The position numbers and the translations under genes were made by a program. This document shows positions 36,627 through 45,494 of a stretch of DNA of 64,000 nucleotides, piece after piece. The stretch covers positions 261,332 to 325,331 of the forward strand of contig NZ_QPIB01000012.1 in NCBI RefSeq assembly GCF_003671765.1, written 5' to 3'. The notes below the pieces were generated by a model. That model was given only the letters and a program-made list of their open reading frames with translations, searched no databases and was not told the DNA's origin. This DNA comes from Xenophilus sp. E41 (lineage in GTDB: Bacteria; Pseudomonadota; Gammaproteobacteria; Burkholderiales; Burkholderiaceae_C). The stretch's first letter is position 1; every line of letters begins with the position of its first letter.

Positions 36627-37604
36627 ATGAAGACATCCGCCTTCAAGGCCGTGCTGCTGGCCGCGATCACCGCCCTCGGCTTCAACGCATCCGCGCCGGC
36701 ACAACCGGCCTGGCCCGACCGGCCGATCAAGCTGGTCGTGCCCTACCCCGCCGGCGGCAACGCCGATGCCACCGCGCGGCTGCTGGCCACGCAGCTGTCG
36801 GACCGGCTGGGCCAGCAGGTGCTGGTGGACAACCGCCCGGGCGGAGGCGGCACCATCGGCGCCACCGCGGTGGCGAAGGCGCCCGCCGACGGCTACACGC
36901 TGCTGCTCGACGCGACCGCCTTCACCGTCAACCCGAGCCTGTTCAGCAAGCTGGCCTACGACCCGACCAAGGACTTCGCGCCGATCTCGCAGATCACCCG
37001 CGTGCCCATGCTGCTCGTGGTGCCTGCCGCCTCGCCGCTGAAGTCGCCGGCCGACCTGGTCCGTGCCGCGAAGGCCTCGCCCGGCAAGCTGAGCTATGCC
37101 TCGGCCGGCAACGGGGGCGCGCAGCATCTGGCCGCCGAGCTCTACAAGCAGGGCGCCAAGCTGTCGATGGTGCACATTCCCTACCGCGGCGGAGCGCCCG
37201 CGCTGACCGACCTCACCGGCGGCCAGGTGGACCTGATGTTCAGCGCCACCTCGGCCTCGGGCACCTTCGTCAAGAGCGGCAAGCTGCGCGCCCTGGCCAT
37301 CACCTCCGCCGAGCGCTCCGCCGACTGGCCGGACCTGCCGACGGTGGCCGAAACGGGCCTGCCGGGCTTTGCGGTCTACGAATGGAACGGGCTCTTCGCG
37401 CCGGCGGGCACGCCGCCCGCGGTGCTGCAGCGGCTGGAGACCGAGACCCGCGCGGCGCTGTCCTCGGCCGAGCTGAAGTCGCGCCTGTCGGACCTGGGCG
37501 TGCAGCCTGTGGGCTCCAGCAGCGCGGACTTCCGCCGCTTCGTGCAGGCGGAAACGACGCGCTGGGCCGACGTCATCAAGCGCGCGGGCATCCGCATGGA
37601 CTGA
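36627..37604 (+). CDS. Bug-family periplasmic receptor 4
   Basis: 325 residues from ATG 36627 behind AAGGA. Signal peptide FKAVLLAAITALGFNASA with cleavage near APAQ; mature start AWPDRPIKLVVPYPAGGNAD. The late motif FAVYEWNGLFAPAGTPPAV also occurs, with variation, in the Bug gene at 44523, so the two form a subfamily. First of two consecutive Bug genes ahead of an amidohydrolase. Confidence 0.92.
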   Translation: MKTSAFKAVLLAAITALGFNASAPAQPAWPDRPIKLVVPYPAGGNADATARLLATQLSDRLGQQVLVDNRPGGGGTIGATAVAKAPADGYTLLLDATAFTVNPSLFSKLAYDPTKDFAPISQITRVPMLLVVPAASPLKSPADLVRAAKASPGKLSYASAGNGGAQHLAAELYKQGAKLSMVHIPYRGGAPALTDLTGGQVDLMFSATSASGTFVKSGKLRALAITSAERSADWPDLPTVAETGLPGFAVYEWNGLFAPAGTPPAVLQRLETETRAALSSAELKSRLSDLGVQPVGSSSADFRRFVQAETTRWADVIKRAGIRMD

Positions 37605-37672
37605 GCGCGAGCGCCGTCCATCCCGTCCTGTCCGCTGCGCGCAGAACACATCCTTCCTCATCTCTCGACACC

Positions 37673-38668
37673 ATGACCTTCCCGAACACCCAGGCGCTGC
37701 GGCGCTCCACCATCGCGGCGCTGCTGGCCGTGCCTTTGCTCGCCGCGTCCGGCCTCGCATCGGCCCAGACCGACTGGCCCAACCGGACGGTGAAGATCGT
37801 CGTTCCCTACGCCCCCGGTGGCGCCGTGGACGTCGTGACCCGCAAGATGGCGCAGAAGCTCGGCGAGCAGACCGGCCAGAGTTTCATCGTCGAGAACAAG
37901 CCCGGCGCCAGCAGCACCATCGGCGCCATGCAGGTGGCGCGGTCCGAGCCGGACGGCTACACCCTGGTGGCCAACGACACGAGCTACGCCCTGCTGCCGC
38001 ACATCTTCAAGAAGCTGCCCTTCGACCACGCCAACGACCTGCTCCCGGTGAGTGCCTTCGTGTTCGCACCCTTCACCCTGGTGGTGAACAGCAACTCCCC
38101 CTACAAGACCCTGCCCGAGCTCCTGGCCTTCGCCAAGGCCAACCCGGGCAAAGTAACCTATGGCAGCGGCGGCGCCGGCACGCTGCCGCATTTCAGTGCC
38201 GAAGCCCTGGGCCTGGCAACGGGCACCAAGCTGCTGCACGTTCCCTTCAAGGGCGCGGCGGAAGCCACGCAGGCGCTGATGGGCGGCACGATCGACATGC
38301 AGTTCGCCTCGCCCTCGGGCGTGATCGGCAACGTCAAGGGCGGCAAGCTGCGCCTGCTGGCCATCAGCGGCGAGCGCCGCGTGCCCCTGCTTCCCGACGT
38401 GCCGACCTTTGCCGAGGCCGGCGTGAAGGACTTCAGCGTCATCAACTGGACGGGGCTGTGGGCGCCGAAGGGCACGCCGCCGGCCGTCATGCAGCGGCTG
38501 CAGGCCGAGATCGCCAAAGCCATGAAGGCAGACGACATGAAGGCCTTCGCCGAGAGCGTGGCCGCGGAGCCGCGCCTGCTCGACGCCAGCGCCTTCGGCA
38601 AGCTGCTCAAGGACAGCACGGCGCGCTGGGGGCAGGTGGTCGCGCAGTCCGGCTTCGAAAAGCAATGA
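37673..38668 (+). CDS. Bug-family periplasmic receptor 5
   Basis: 331 residues from ATG 37673. Signal peptide RRSTIAALLAVPLLAASGL with ASAQ; mature start TDWPNRTVKIVVPYAPGGAV. It has VPFKG in place of VPYKG. The start codon of the downstream amidohydrolase overlaps its stop, the mirror image of the hydrolase-Bug pair at 31790-33735. This order suggests that both modules arose by duplication and rearrangement. Confidence 0.92.
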   Translation: MTFPNTQALRRSTIAALLAVPLLAASGLASAQTDWPNRTVKIVVPYAPGGAVDVVTRKMAQKLGEQTGQSFIVENKPGASSTIGAMQVARSEPDGYTLVANDTSYALLPHIFKKLPFDHANDLLPVSAFVFAPFTLVVNSNSPYKTLPELLAFAKANPGKVTYGSGGAGTLPHFSAEALGLATGTKLLHVPFKGAAEATQALMGGTIDMQFASPSGVIGNVKGGKLRLLAISGERRVPLLPDVPTFAEAGVKDFSVINWTGLWAPKGTPPAVMQRLQAEIAKAMKADDMKAFAESVAAEPRLLDASAFGKLLKDSTARWGQVVAQSGFEKQ

Positions 38669-39591
38669 ACGGGGCGTCCGACTCCGGCTCGGACGGGCCA
38701 GCCGGCGTGGCCGGGCCCGTTCCGCATTCGGCCGGCGAACAGCCCCCGGCGCTGCGCCTGCCACCGCTGGCCTGCGACAGCCACATGCACATCTTCGACC
38801 CGCGCTTCGCGCCGTCGAAGCACTGGAAGCGCCAGCCGCCCGATGCGCCGGTGGCCGCCTACCGGCAGCTGCAGGCGCGCATCGGCACGCAGCGCGCCGT
38901 GATCGTGACGCCCTCCACCTACGGCACCGACAACGCCTGCACGCTCGACGCGCTGGCGCAGATGGGCGAGGCCGCCCGCGGCGTGGCCGTGGTCGAGGCG
39001 GGCGTCGACGCGATCGAACTGCAGCGCCTGCATGCGCTGGGCGTGCGCGGCCTGCGCGTCAACTTCGTGACGCCGCAGTCCTGGGGCACGACCACACCGC
39101 AGATGCTTGCCACGCTGGCGGCCAAGGTCGCTCCGCTGGGCTGGCACATCCAGGTCTTCGTGCATCCGGAACAGCTGCTGGCCATGGCCGCGCTGCTGCG
39201 CGGGCTGCCCGTGCCGCTGGTGGTGGACCACATGGCGCGGCTCGATCCAGCGCAGGGCGCAGGCGGCGAAGCCTTCGACCTGCTGTGCAGCCTGCTCGAT
39301 GCAGGCAACACCTGGGTCAAGCTCTCGGGCGCCTACATGCGCTCGGCCGTGGGCGGGCCCAGCTATGCCGACACGGTGGCCGCTGGCCAGGCGCTCGTGC
39401 GCCGCGCGCCCGAACGCCTGGTGTGGGGCAGCGACTGGCCCCACACGACCGAAACGCCCGGCAGCGTGGACGATGCCGCGCTGGTCGACCTGCTCGGCCG
39501 CTGGTGCGAGGGCGACGCCGAACGGATCGCGCGCATCCTGGTCGACAACCCGGCGAAGCTCTACGACTTCGGCCCCGTGCCATCTTCCTGA
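38665..39591 (+). CDS. Amidohydrolase 2 family lactonase-like enzyme 2
   Basis: 308 residues with a disordered Gly/Pro-rich lead of about 35 residues. Active-site H40 and H42 (CDSHMHIFDPRF), VDHMARLD, and VWGSDWPHTTE near the C-terminus. The IVTPSTYGTDN loop is shared with enzyme 1. It is probably a close paralogue with a related lactone or cyclic ester as substrate. It overlaps Bug 5 and is followed after 15 bases by a SMP-30 lactonase, so ring opening of a lactone is the recurring step. Confidence 0.85.
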   Translation: MNGASDSGSDGPAGVAGPVPHSAGEQPPALRLPPLACDSHMHIFDPRFAPSKHWKRQPPDAPVAAYRQLQARIGTQRAVIVTPSTYGTDNACTLDALAQMGEAARGVAVVEAGVDAIELQRLHALGVRGLRVNFVTPQSWGTTTPQMLATLAAKVAPLGWHIQVFVHPEQLLAMAALLRGLPVPLVVDHMARLDPAQGAGGEAFDLLCSLLDAGNTWVKLSGAYMRSAVGGPSYADTVAAGQALVRRAPERLVWGSDWPHTTETPGSVDDAALVDLLGRWCEGDAERIARILVDNPAKLYDFGPVPSS

Positions 39592-39606
39592 AAGAGCGCA
39601 GATTTC

Positions 39607-40524
39607 ATGTTCCTTCTCCAACCGCCCCAGGTGCGCGAACTGACCCTGTTCAGCGCCATGCCCGACGCGTTCCGCCGCCCGCGCCGCAGCGACTGGGCCG
39701 ACGCCAACCGCGGCGGCACGCCCACCGACTCCTTCCTCGAAGGCCCGGTGTTCGACGAGGCCGGCAACCTCTTCGTCACCGACATCCCCTGGGGCCGCGT
39801 GTTCCGCATCGACCCGCAGGGCCACTGGTCGCTGGTGGCCGAGTACGACGGCGAGCCCAACGGCATGAAGTTCCTCGATGCCGGCACGCTGCTCATCACC
39901 GACTACAAGAACGGCCTGATGCAGCTGGACGTGGCCAGCGGCCGCGTCACGCCCTTCCTGCCGCGGCGCAACAGCGAGCGCTTCAAGGGCGTGAACGATC
40001 TGGTCTTCGACCGCGCCGGCAACCTGTACTTCACCGACCAGGGCCAGACCGGGCTGCACGATCCCACAGGCCGGCTCTACCGCCTGTCGCCTGACGGCCG
40101 GCTGGACCAGTTGCTGGGCAACATCCCCAGCCCCAACGGCGTGGCGCTGTCACCGGACGAGAAGGTGCTGTACCTGGCGGTGACGCGCGGCAACTGCGTC
40201 TGGCGCGTGCCGCTGCTGCCGGACGGCAGCGTCTCGAAGGTGAGCCAGTTCTTCACCTCGTATGGCCCCAGCGGCCCCGACGGCCTGGCCGTGGATGCGC
40301 AGGGCCGCGTGCTGGTGGCCAACCCCGGACTGGGCTACCTCTGGGTGCTCAACACGCGGGCCGAACCGGTGCAGGTGCTGCGCGGTCCGGCCGGCGCGTC
40401 GATCACCAACCTGGCCTTCGGCGGGCCGCAGCGGAGCACGGTGTTCGTCACCGATTCGACGCATGGCCACGTGCTGACGGCCGAGATGGACGTGGCGGGC
40501 CTGCCGCTCGCGCGGCGCGGCTGA
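39607..40524 (+). CDS. SMP-30/gluconolactonase-family hydrolase
   Basis: 305-residue six-bladed beta-propeller. Metal ligands can be placed in FLEGPVFDEAG (Glu), VNDLVFDRAG (Asn) and GPDGLAVDAQG (Asp), with PNGVALSPDE giving another Asn. Enzymes of this family open sugar lactones or hydrolyse esters using one Ca, Zn or Mn. It lies 15 bases after amidohydrolase 2 and belongs to the same operon. Confidence 0.9.
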   Translation: MFLLQPPQVRELTLFSAMPDAFRRPRRSDWADANRGGTPTDSFLEGPVFDEAGNLFVTDIPWGRVFRIDPQGHWSLVAEYDGEPNGMKFLDAGTLLITDYKNGLMQLDVASGRVTPFLPRRNSERFKGVNDLVFDRAGNLYFTDQGQTGLHDPTGRLYRLSPDGRLDQLLGNIPSPNGVALSPDEKVLYLAVTRGNCVWRVPLLPDGSVSKVSQFFTSYGPSGPDGLAVDAQGRVLVANPGLGYLWVLNTRAEPVQVLRGPAGASITNLAFGGPQRSTVFVTDSTHGHVLTAEMDVAGLPLARRG

Positions 40525-40613
40525 AGCCCGCCCGACCGACTGCCGGCGGCGTTGCAGTGGCAGTCCGGTGCAAAGCTGCTTTCCAAGACCTCATTCCCTC
40601 AGGAGACGACTTC

Positions 40614-41591
40614 ATGCGCATCGCTCGAACATTCCTCGCCGCGGCCCTGGGCATCGGCATCGCCGTCGGCGCGACCGGGGCCCTGGCCCAGGACGCCTAC
40701 CCCAGCAAGCCCATCCGGGTGATCGTCCCCTTCGCCGCCGGCGGCCCGGCGGACGTGGTGGCGCGCGAGATGGCGCAGTCCCTGGGCAAGGAACTGGGGC
40801 AGTCGCTGGTCGTCGAGAACCAGGGCGGCGGCGCGGGCGTGCCGGCGCTGGGCACGGTGTCGCGTGCGCCCGCCGACGGGTACACGCTGCTGTTTGCCGC
40901 CTCGGGCAATGTCGTGATCCAGCCGCTGCTGACGAAGAACCGCGTGGACATCCTCCAGCAGCTCTCGCCGGTCGGCATGGTGAGCGCCAGCCCCCATGTG
41001 CTGGTCGTATCGAGCAAGCTGCCCGTGCGCACGGTGAAGGAGTTCACGGCCTATGCCAAGGCCCATCCCGGCCAGGTCAACTTCGCCTCGGCCGGCGTCG
41101 GCGGCCTGGCGCACCTGGGCACCGAGCTGTTCGAGCGCGCGGCGGGCATCGACGCGCGGCATGTGCCCTACAAGGGGACGTCGCAGGCCATGGCCGACCT
41201 GGCCGGCGGCGAGGTCCAGGCCATGTTCAGCAGCCTGCCGTCGATGAAGGGCCTGATCGACAAGGGCGCGATCCGGGTGATCGGCGTCACGGCGCCCTCT
41301 TCCTCGCCCGCCTACAAGGGCATTCCCGTCATCAAGGATGCCGGCGTGCCCAATTTCGAATACACGACCTGGTACGGCCTCTATGGACCCGCCGGGCTGC
41401 CCGCGGCCGTGGTGGACCGCCTGAGTGCGGCGCTCACCCGCCTGGCCGCCGACAAGGCCTTCGGCGAGCGCCTGCTGGCCCAGGGCGTCGATCTGTCGAT
41501 CAGCTCGGCCAAGGACCTGGGCGAGCGCACGCGCCGCGAGACCGCCACCTGGGACAAGGTGATCCGCGAGGCCGGGATCGAGCTGAACTGA
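40614..41591 (+). CDS. Bug-family periplasmic receptor 6
   Basis: 325 residues from ATG 40614 with CAGGAG upstream. Signal peptide RIARTFLAAALGIGIAVG with ALAQ; mature start DAYPSKPIRVIVPFAAGGPA. VPYKG is near residue 185. Last gene of the plus-strand block before the convergent IclR gene, whose stop is 11 bases away. Confidence 0.92.
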   Translation: MRIARTFLAAALGIGIAVGATGALAQDAYPSKPIRVIVPFAAGGPADVVAREMAQSLGKELGQSLVVENQGGGAGVPALGTVSRAPADGYTLLFAASGNVVIQPLLTKNRVDILQQLSPVGMVSASPHVLVVSSKLPVRTVKEFTAYAKAHPGQVNFASAGVGGLAHLGTELFERAAGIDARHVPYKGTSQAMADLAGGEVQAMFSSLPSMKGLIDKGAIRVIGVTAPSSSPAYKGIPVIKDAGVPNFEYTTWYGLYGPAGLPAAVVDRLSAALTRLAADKAFGERLLAQGVDLSISSAKDLGERTRRETATWDKVIREAGIELN

Positions 41592-41602
41592 GCCAACTCG
41601 GC

Positions 41603-42367
41603 TCAGGGGTGCCAGCGAGAGACGACCGGCGGTGTCGCCGGCGAGCGCCCGCCGGCGAGTGCATACGACAGCTGGTTGGCCGCTGCCACCACGGTCTTCG
41701 CATGGGTCTCCAGCTTGGCACGCGTGAGCCGCGAGCTGGGTCCCGAGATGCACATGGAGCCCAGCAGGTGCCAGCCGGTGCGGAAGACCGGCGCGGCCAC
41801 GCTCGACACGTCGGGCTCGCGCTCGCCCAGCGACAGGTGGTAGCCACAGGTGCGGATCGTCTCGTAGGGCTCGCCCTGCGCGCCGCTGAAGGCCAGGATC
41901 ACCCGGCCCGGGGCGCCCAGGTCCAGCGGCAGCCGCGCGCCGATGCGCACGTGGTGCCGCACCGACTGCGGTCCCTCCACCCGCGCCACGCAGGCGCGGA
42001 TGTCGCCCTCGCGCACGTAGAACGACGCGCTCTCGCCGCTGAGCCGCACCAGCTCGTGCAGCGCCGGCTCGACCACGTTGTTGACGTCGAAGCCGGCCTG
42101 GTAGCGCGCTCCCAGCCAACCGGCCGCCGGCCCCAGCCGCCACTGGCCGGACTCCGTCTGCACCATGTAGTTCGACTGCGCCAGCGTGCGCGCCAGGCGC
42201 AGCACCGTGGTCTTGTGCATGCCGCTGCGGCGGCTCAGCTCGGCCAGGCTCAGGGCCGACTCGCCGACCTCGAAGGTTTCCATCAGAGAGAGCGCGCGGG
42301 TGACCGCGATCACACCGCCTTCGCCGCGCCCGTCGGACGCTTCTGCCGCAGACGCATCGTTGCGCAT
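41603..42367 (-). CDS. IclR-family regulator 1
   Basis: 254 residues from ATG 42367. Winged helix-turn-helix at about residues 25-85 (SLMETFEVGESALSLAELSR, then MHKTTVLRLARTL); residues 90-254 are the IclR effector domain. It is divergent from a Bug gene and convergent with another. A 17-base operator-like sequence lies in its own promoter region and again ahead of the gene at 31790, each four bases before a -35 box, which fits an IclR activator such as PobR or PcaR. Effector is unknown. It shares subfamily features with the IclR protein at 46846. Confidence 0.9.
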   Translation of the reverse strand: MRNDASAAEASDGRGEGGVIAVTRALSLMETFEVGESALSLAELSRRSGMHKTTVLRLARTLAQSNYMVQTESGQWRLGPAAGWLGARYQAGFDVNNVVEPALHELVRLSGESASFYVREGDIRACVARVEGPQSVRHHVRIGARLPLDLGAPGRVILAFSGAQGEPYETIRTCGYHLSLGEREPDVSSVAAPVFRTGWHLLGSMCISGPSSRLTRAKLETHAKTVVAAANQLSYALAGGRSPATPPVVSRWHP

Positions 42368-42377
42368 GTCGGACCTC

Positions 42378-42427
42378 GGTTCGTGGAACGAAACGACATT
42401 GTATGGGTTGAAACCGCACCCTAGAGT
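42378..42427 (+). promoter_or_regulatory. Promoter and IclR-type operator, divergent iclR/bug
   Basis: Operator-like GGTTCGTGGAACGAAAC (42378-42394) contains the inverted TTCGT-GGA-ACGAA. Four bases on is -35 TTGTAT (42399-42404), then 17 bases and -10 TAGAGT (42422-42427). Same architecture as 31695-31744. It drives the Bug gene starting at 42478. Confidence 0.6.
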
Positions 42428-42477
42428 GCGCTCCGGGACGCACTCCCTGCGTCCGGAACACAGTCGGAGACAAACCC

Positions 42478-43449
42478 GTGAAGACATCCCGCCGCGCCGC
42501 GTTGGCGCTCGCCGCCGCATCCCTGCTCGCCGCCACCGCGGCCCATGCCGAGACCTGGCCCGCCCGCCCGATCCGCCTCGTCGTGCCCTTCCCGGCCGGT
42601 GGCGGCACCGACATCATCGCCCGCGAGTTAACGAACAAGCTCACCAGCTACGGCTACAACTTCGTGGTCGACAACAAGCCCGGCTCCGGCGGCAACCTGG
42701 GCGTGGACGCCGCGGCCAAGGCCGCGCCCGACGGCTACACGCTGGTGCTGGGCCAGACCAGCAACCTGGCGATCAATCCGACGCTCTACACCAAGCTGCC
42801 CTACGACCCGCTGAAGGACCTGACGCCGATCAGCCTGGTGGCGACCTCGCCGCTGGTCGTCGTGGCCGGCACCGCCACGCCGTACAAGACCCTGGCCGAC
42901 GTGGTCAAGACGGCGAAGGCCAAGCCCGACAGCATCAACTACGCCTCCTCGGGCAACGGCACGGTGGCCCACCTGGCCATGGAATCCTTCCAGAAGGCCG
43001 CGGGCATCAAGCTCACGCACATTCCGTACAAGGGCGCGGCCCAGGGCGTCACCGACGTGATCAGCGGCCAGGTGCAGCTGTACGTGTCCTCGGTGCCCAC
43101 GCTGCTGCCCCACATCAAGTCCGGCAAGATGCATGCGCTGGCGCTGACCTCGCTGCAGCGCGCCTCGGACCTGCCGCAGGTCCCCACGGTGGCCGAGTCG
43201 GGCTACAAGGGCTTCGAGGCCATCACCTGGTTCGGCATCGCGGGGCCGGCCGGCCTGCCCAAGGAGATCGTGGCCAAGCTCAATGCCGACATCAACAAGG
43301 CGCTGCAGGACCCGGCGCTCAAGCAGAAGCTCTCGGGCCAAGGGGCCGACGTGCAGGGCAGCAGCGCGGCCGACTTCGCCAAGCTGATCCGCGACGACAT
43401 CCCGCGCTGGGGCAAGCTGGTGAAGGACTCGGGCGCCAAGGTGGACTGA
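42478..43449 (+). CDS. Bug-family periplasmic receptor 7
   Basis: 323 residues from GTG 42478, preceded by GGAGA. Signal peptide [20 protein letters not shown] with AHAE; mature start TWPARPIRLVVPFPAGGGTD, IPYKG near residue 180. Divergent from IclR 1 and probably its direct target. It converges with the next Bug gene (15 bases between stops). Confidence 0.92.
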   Translation: MKTSRRAALALAAASLLAATAAHAETWPARPIRLVVPFPAGGGTDIIARELTNKLTSYGYNFVVDNKPGSGGNLGVDAAAKAAPDGYTLVLGQTSNLAINPTLYTKLPYDPLKDLTPISLVATSPLVVVAGTATPYKTLADVVKTAKAKPDSINYASSGNGTVAHLAMESFQKAAGIKLTHIPYKGAAQGVTDVISGQVQLYVSSVPTLLPHIKSGKMHALALTSLQRASDLPQVPTVAESGYKGFEAITWFGIAGPAGLPKEIVAKLNADINKALQDPALKQKLSGQGADVQGSSAADFAKLIRDDIPRWGKLVKDSGAKVD

Positions 43450-43464
43450 GGCCCGGCGCCGCGC

Positions 43465-44451
43465 TCACTCGGTCGTGAGCAGGCCCGACGCGATCAGGCC
43501 CCGGTAGGTGTCGACCTGGCGCGCGAGGAACTGCTCGAACTCGGCGGCCGGCATGCGCGTGGGCACGCCACCGATGTCCTCCACATGCCGCCGCACCGCG
43601 GCATCGGCCAGCACCGCGTCGTTGGCCTCCACCAGGCGCTTGACCACGGCCGGCGGCACGTCCTTCGGCGCCATCAGCGCGGTGAAGGGGGCGATATCCA
43701 CCTCGGGCTGCTTGAGCTGTGCCATGGTCGGCACGTCGGGCAGCGACGGCACGCGCTGGCCGAACACGGTGCCGATGGCGCGCAGCCGGCCGGCCTTGAC
43801 CAGTTGCAGGGCCGAGGGCAGGTCGGTGGCCACGGCATCGAGCTGCCCGCCCAGCAGGTCTTGGACCGCCGGGCCCGCGCCCTTGTAGCCGACGATGACG
43901 AACTGCCCGCCCAGCGCCTTCTGCAGCTGGAGGATGTTCACGTGGCCCGCCGTGCCGTTGCCGGGATGGCCGAACTTCACCTCGCGCGGATGTGCCTTCA
44001 CGTGGGCCGCGAAGTCGGCATAGCTGCGGATGGGTGAATTCGCACTCACCACCAGCACGCCGGGCACCTGCGTCAGCAGTGCCACCGGCTTGAAGTCCTT
44101 CAGGCCGTACTGCGCCGCCTTGCCGGCGAGTTGCCAGCTCGAGACGATGGGGCCGGTGGTGCCGATCATCAGCGTGTAACCGTCGGCCTCCGCCTTCGCC
44201 ACCTGCATGGCGCCGATCATGCCGCCCGCGCCGCCCTTGTTGTCCACCACGAAGGGCTGGTTCAGGCGGCGTGCGTAGGCCTCCGCGAAGATGCGCGCCG
44301 TGCTGTCGGCGTTGCCGCCGGGCACGAAGGGCACGACGACCTTGACGGCGCGGCTGGGGTAGCCGGCCTCCTGGGCGAATGCGGGGCCGAGGCCCAGTGC
44401 CAGGGCAGCGGCAAGCACGGCGGTGCGCCGCGTGACGAGGGTGGAATGCAT
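43465..44451 (-). CDS. Bug-family periplasmic receptor 8
   Basis: 328 residues from ATG 44451. Signal peptide TRRTAVLAAALALGLGPAFA; mature start AGYPSRAVKVVVPFVPGGNAD. The mid-protein VPYKG is VGYKG here, with INTACT ligand loops. Last gene of the minus-strand set that starts with the hydroxyacid oxidase at 46756. Confidence 0.9.
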   Translation of the reverse strand: MHSTLVTRRTAVLAAALALGLGPAFAQEAGYPSRAVKVVVPFVPGGNADSTARIFAEAYARRLNQPFVVDNKGGAGGMIGAMQVAKAEADGYTLMIGTTGPIVSSWQLAGKAAQYGLKDFKPVALLTQVPGVLVVSANSPIRSYADFAAHVKAHPREVKFGHPGNGTAGHVNILQLQKALGGQFVIVGYKGAGPAVQDLLGGQLDAVATDLPSALQLVKAGRLRAIGTVFGQRVPSLPDVPTMAQLKQPEVDIAPFTALMAPKDVPPAVVKRLVEANDAVLADAAVRRHVEDIGGVPTRMPAAEFEQFLARQVDTYRGLIASGLLTTE

Positions 44452-44522
44452 GTCTGTCTCCAGTTCGAATCGAAAGATTGGGGCGGCGGCGGCCTCGCCG
44501 CGTCGCCACGCCGCGGCGGCGT

Positions 44523-45494
44523 TCAGTCCTGCTTGATGTCGCCCTTGCGGATCACCTCGGACCAGGTCGCGTCTTCCTTCTTCAGGTAGTCGGCGAATTC
44601 GGCCGGCGTGGAACCGACGACCTGCGCGCCCACGTCGCCGAAGCGCTGGCGCACCTCGGGCTCGCGCAGCGTTTCGACGAGCGCCTTGTGCAGCGTGTCG
44701 GCCACGTCGCGCGGCGTGCCCTTGGGCACGAAGACGCCGTTCCACTCGTAAACGGCGAAGCCTGGTATGACGGTCTCGGCCACCGTGGGCACCTCGGGCA
44801 GGCGCTGCGAGCGCTGGGGCGACGAGATGGCCAGCGCGCGCAGCTTGCCGCTGTCGACCAGCGGCGATGAGGCGGCGACGGTGCTGAACATGAAGTCCAC
44901 CTGCCCGCCCATCACGTCGGTGATGGCCGGGCCGCCGCTCTTGTAGGGCACGTGCACCATGTCCAGGCCCAGCTTCTGGCGGAACAGCTCCGAGGCCAGG
45001 CGCTGCACGGTGCCGCTGCCGCCGGAGGCGAAGTTGATCTTGCCGGGCCTGGCCTTGGCCTGGCTCACCAGGTCGCCCACCGTCTTGTAGCCCGAGCCGG
45101 CCTTGACGATCAGGATGTTGGGCGCCAGGGACACCAGCGACAGCGGCTCCAGCGCCGAAGTCTGGAAGGGCATCTGCGGGAACAGGTGCGGATTGATCGA
45201 GTACGGCGTGGCGTCGTAGAGCAGCGTGTAGCCGTCGTTGCGCGCCTTGGCCACGAAGGCCGCGCCGATGGTGCCGCTGGCGCCGGCGCGGTTGTCGATG
45301 ATCACGCTGGTGCCCAGGCGCGTGCCCATGCGGTTGGCCACGATGCGGGCCAGCGCGTCCGCCGCGCCGCCGGGTGCGTAGGGCACCACGATCGTGATCG
45401 GGCGGTCGGGGTAGGCGGCCAGCGCGCCCGCGCAGGCGCCCAGGGCCAGCAGGGCCGCGGCCAGGGGGCGCAGCGTCATCTTGAAGCGGGTCAT
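44523..45494 (-). CDS. Bug-family periplasmic receptor 9
   Basis: 323 residues from ATG 45494; ATG at 45482 (MTLRPL) is a possible later start. Signal peptide LRPLAAALLALGACAGALA; mature start AYPDRPITIVVPYAPGGAAD. VPYKS occupies the VPYKG position. The start overlaps the stop of the hydroxyacid oxidase gene by four bases, so receptor and enzyme are translationally coupled and probably share a substrate family. Confidence 0.92.
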   Translation of the reverse strand: MTRFKMTLRPLAAALLALGACAGALAAYPDRPITIVVPYAPGGAADALARIVANRMGTRLGTSVIIDNRAGASGTIGAAFVAKARNDGYTLLYDATPYSINPHLFPQMPFQTSALEPLSLVSLAPNILIVKAGSGYKTVGDLVSQAKARPGKINFASGGSGTVQRLASELFRQKLGLDMVHVPYKSGGPAITDVMGGQVDFMFSTVAASSPLVDSGKLRALAISSPQRSQRLPEVPTVAETVIPGFAVYEWNGVFVPKGTPRDVADTLHKALVETLREPEVRQRFGDVGAQVVGSTPAEFADYLKKEDATWSEVIRKGDIKQD

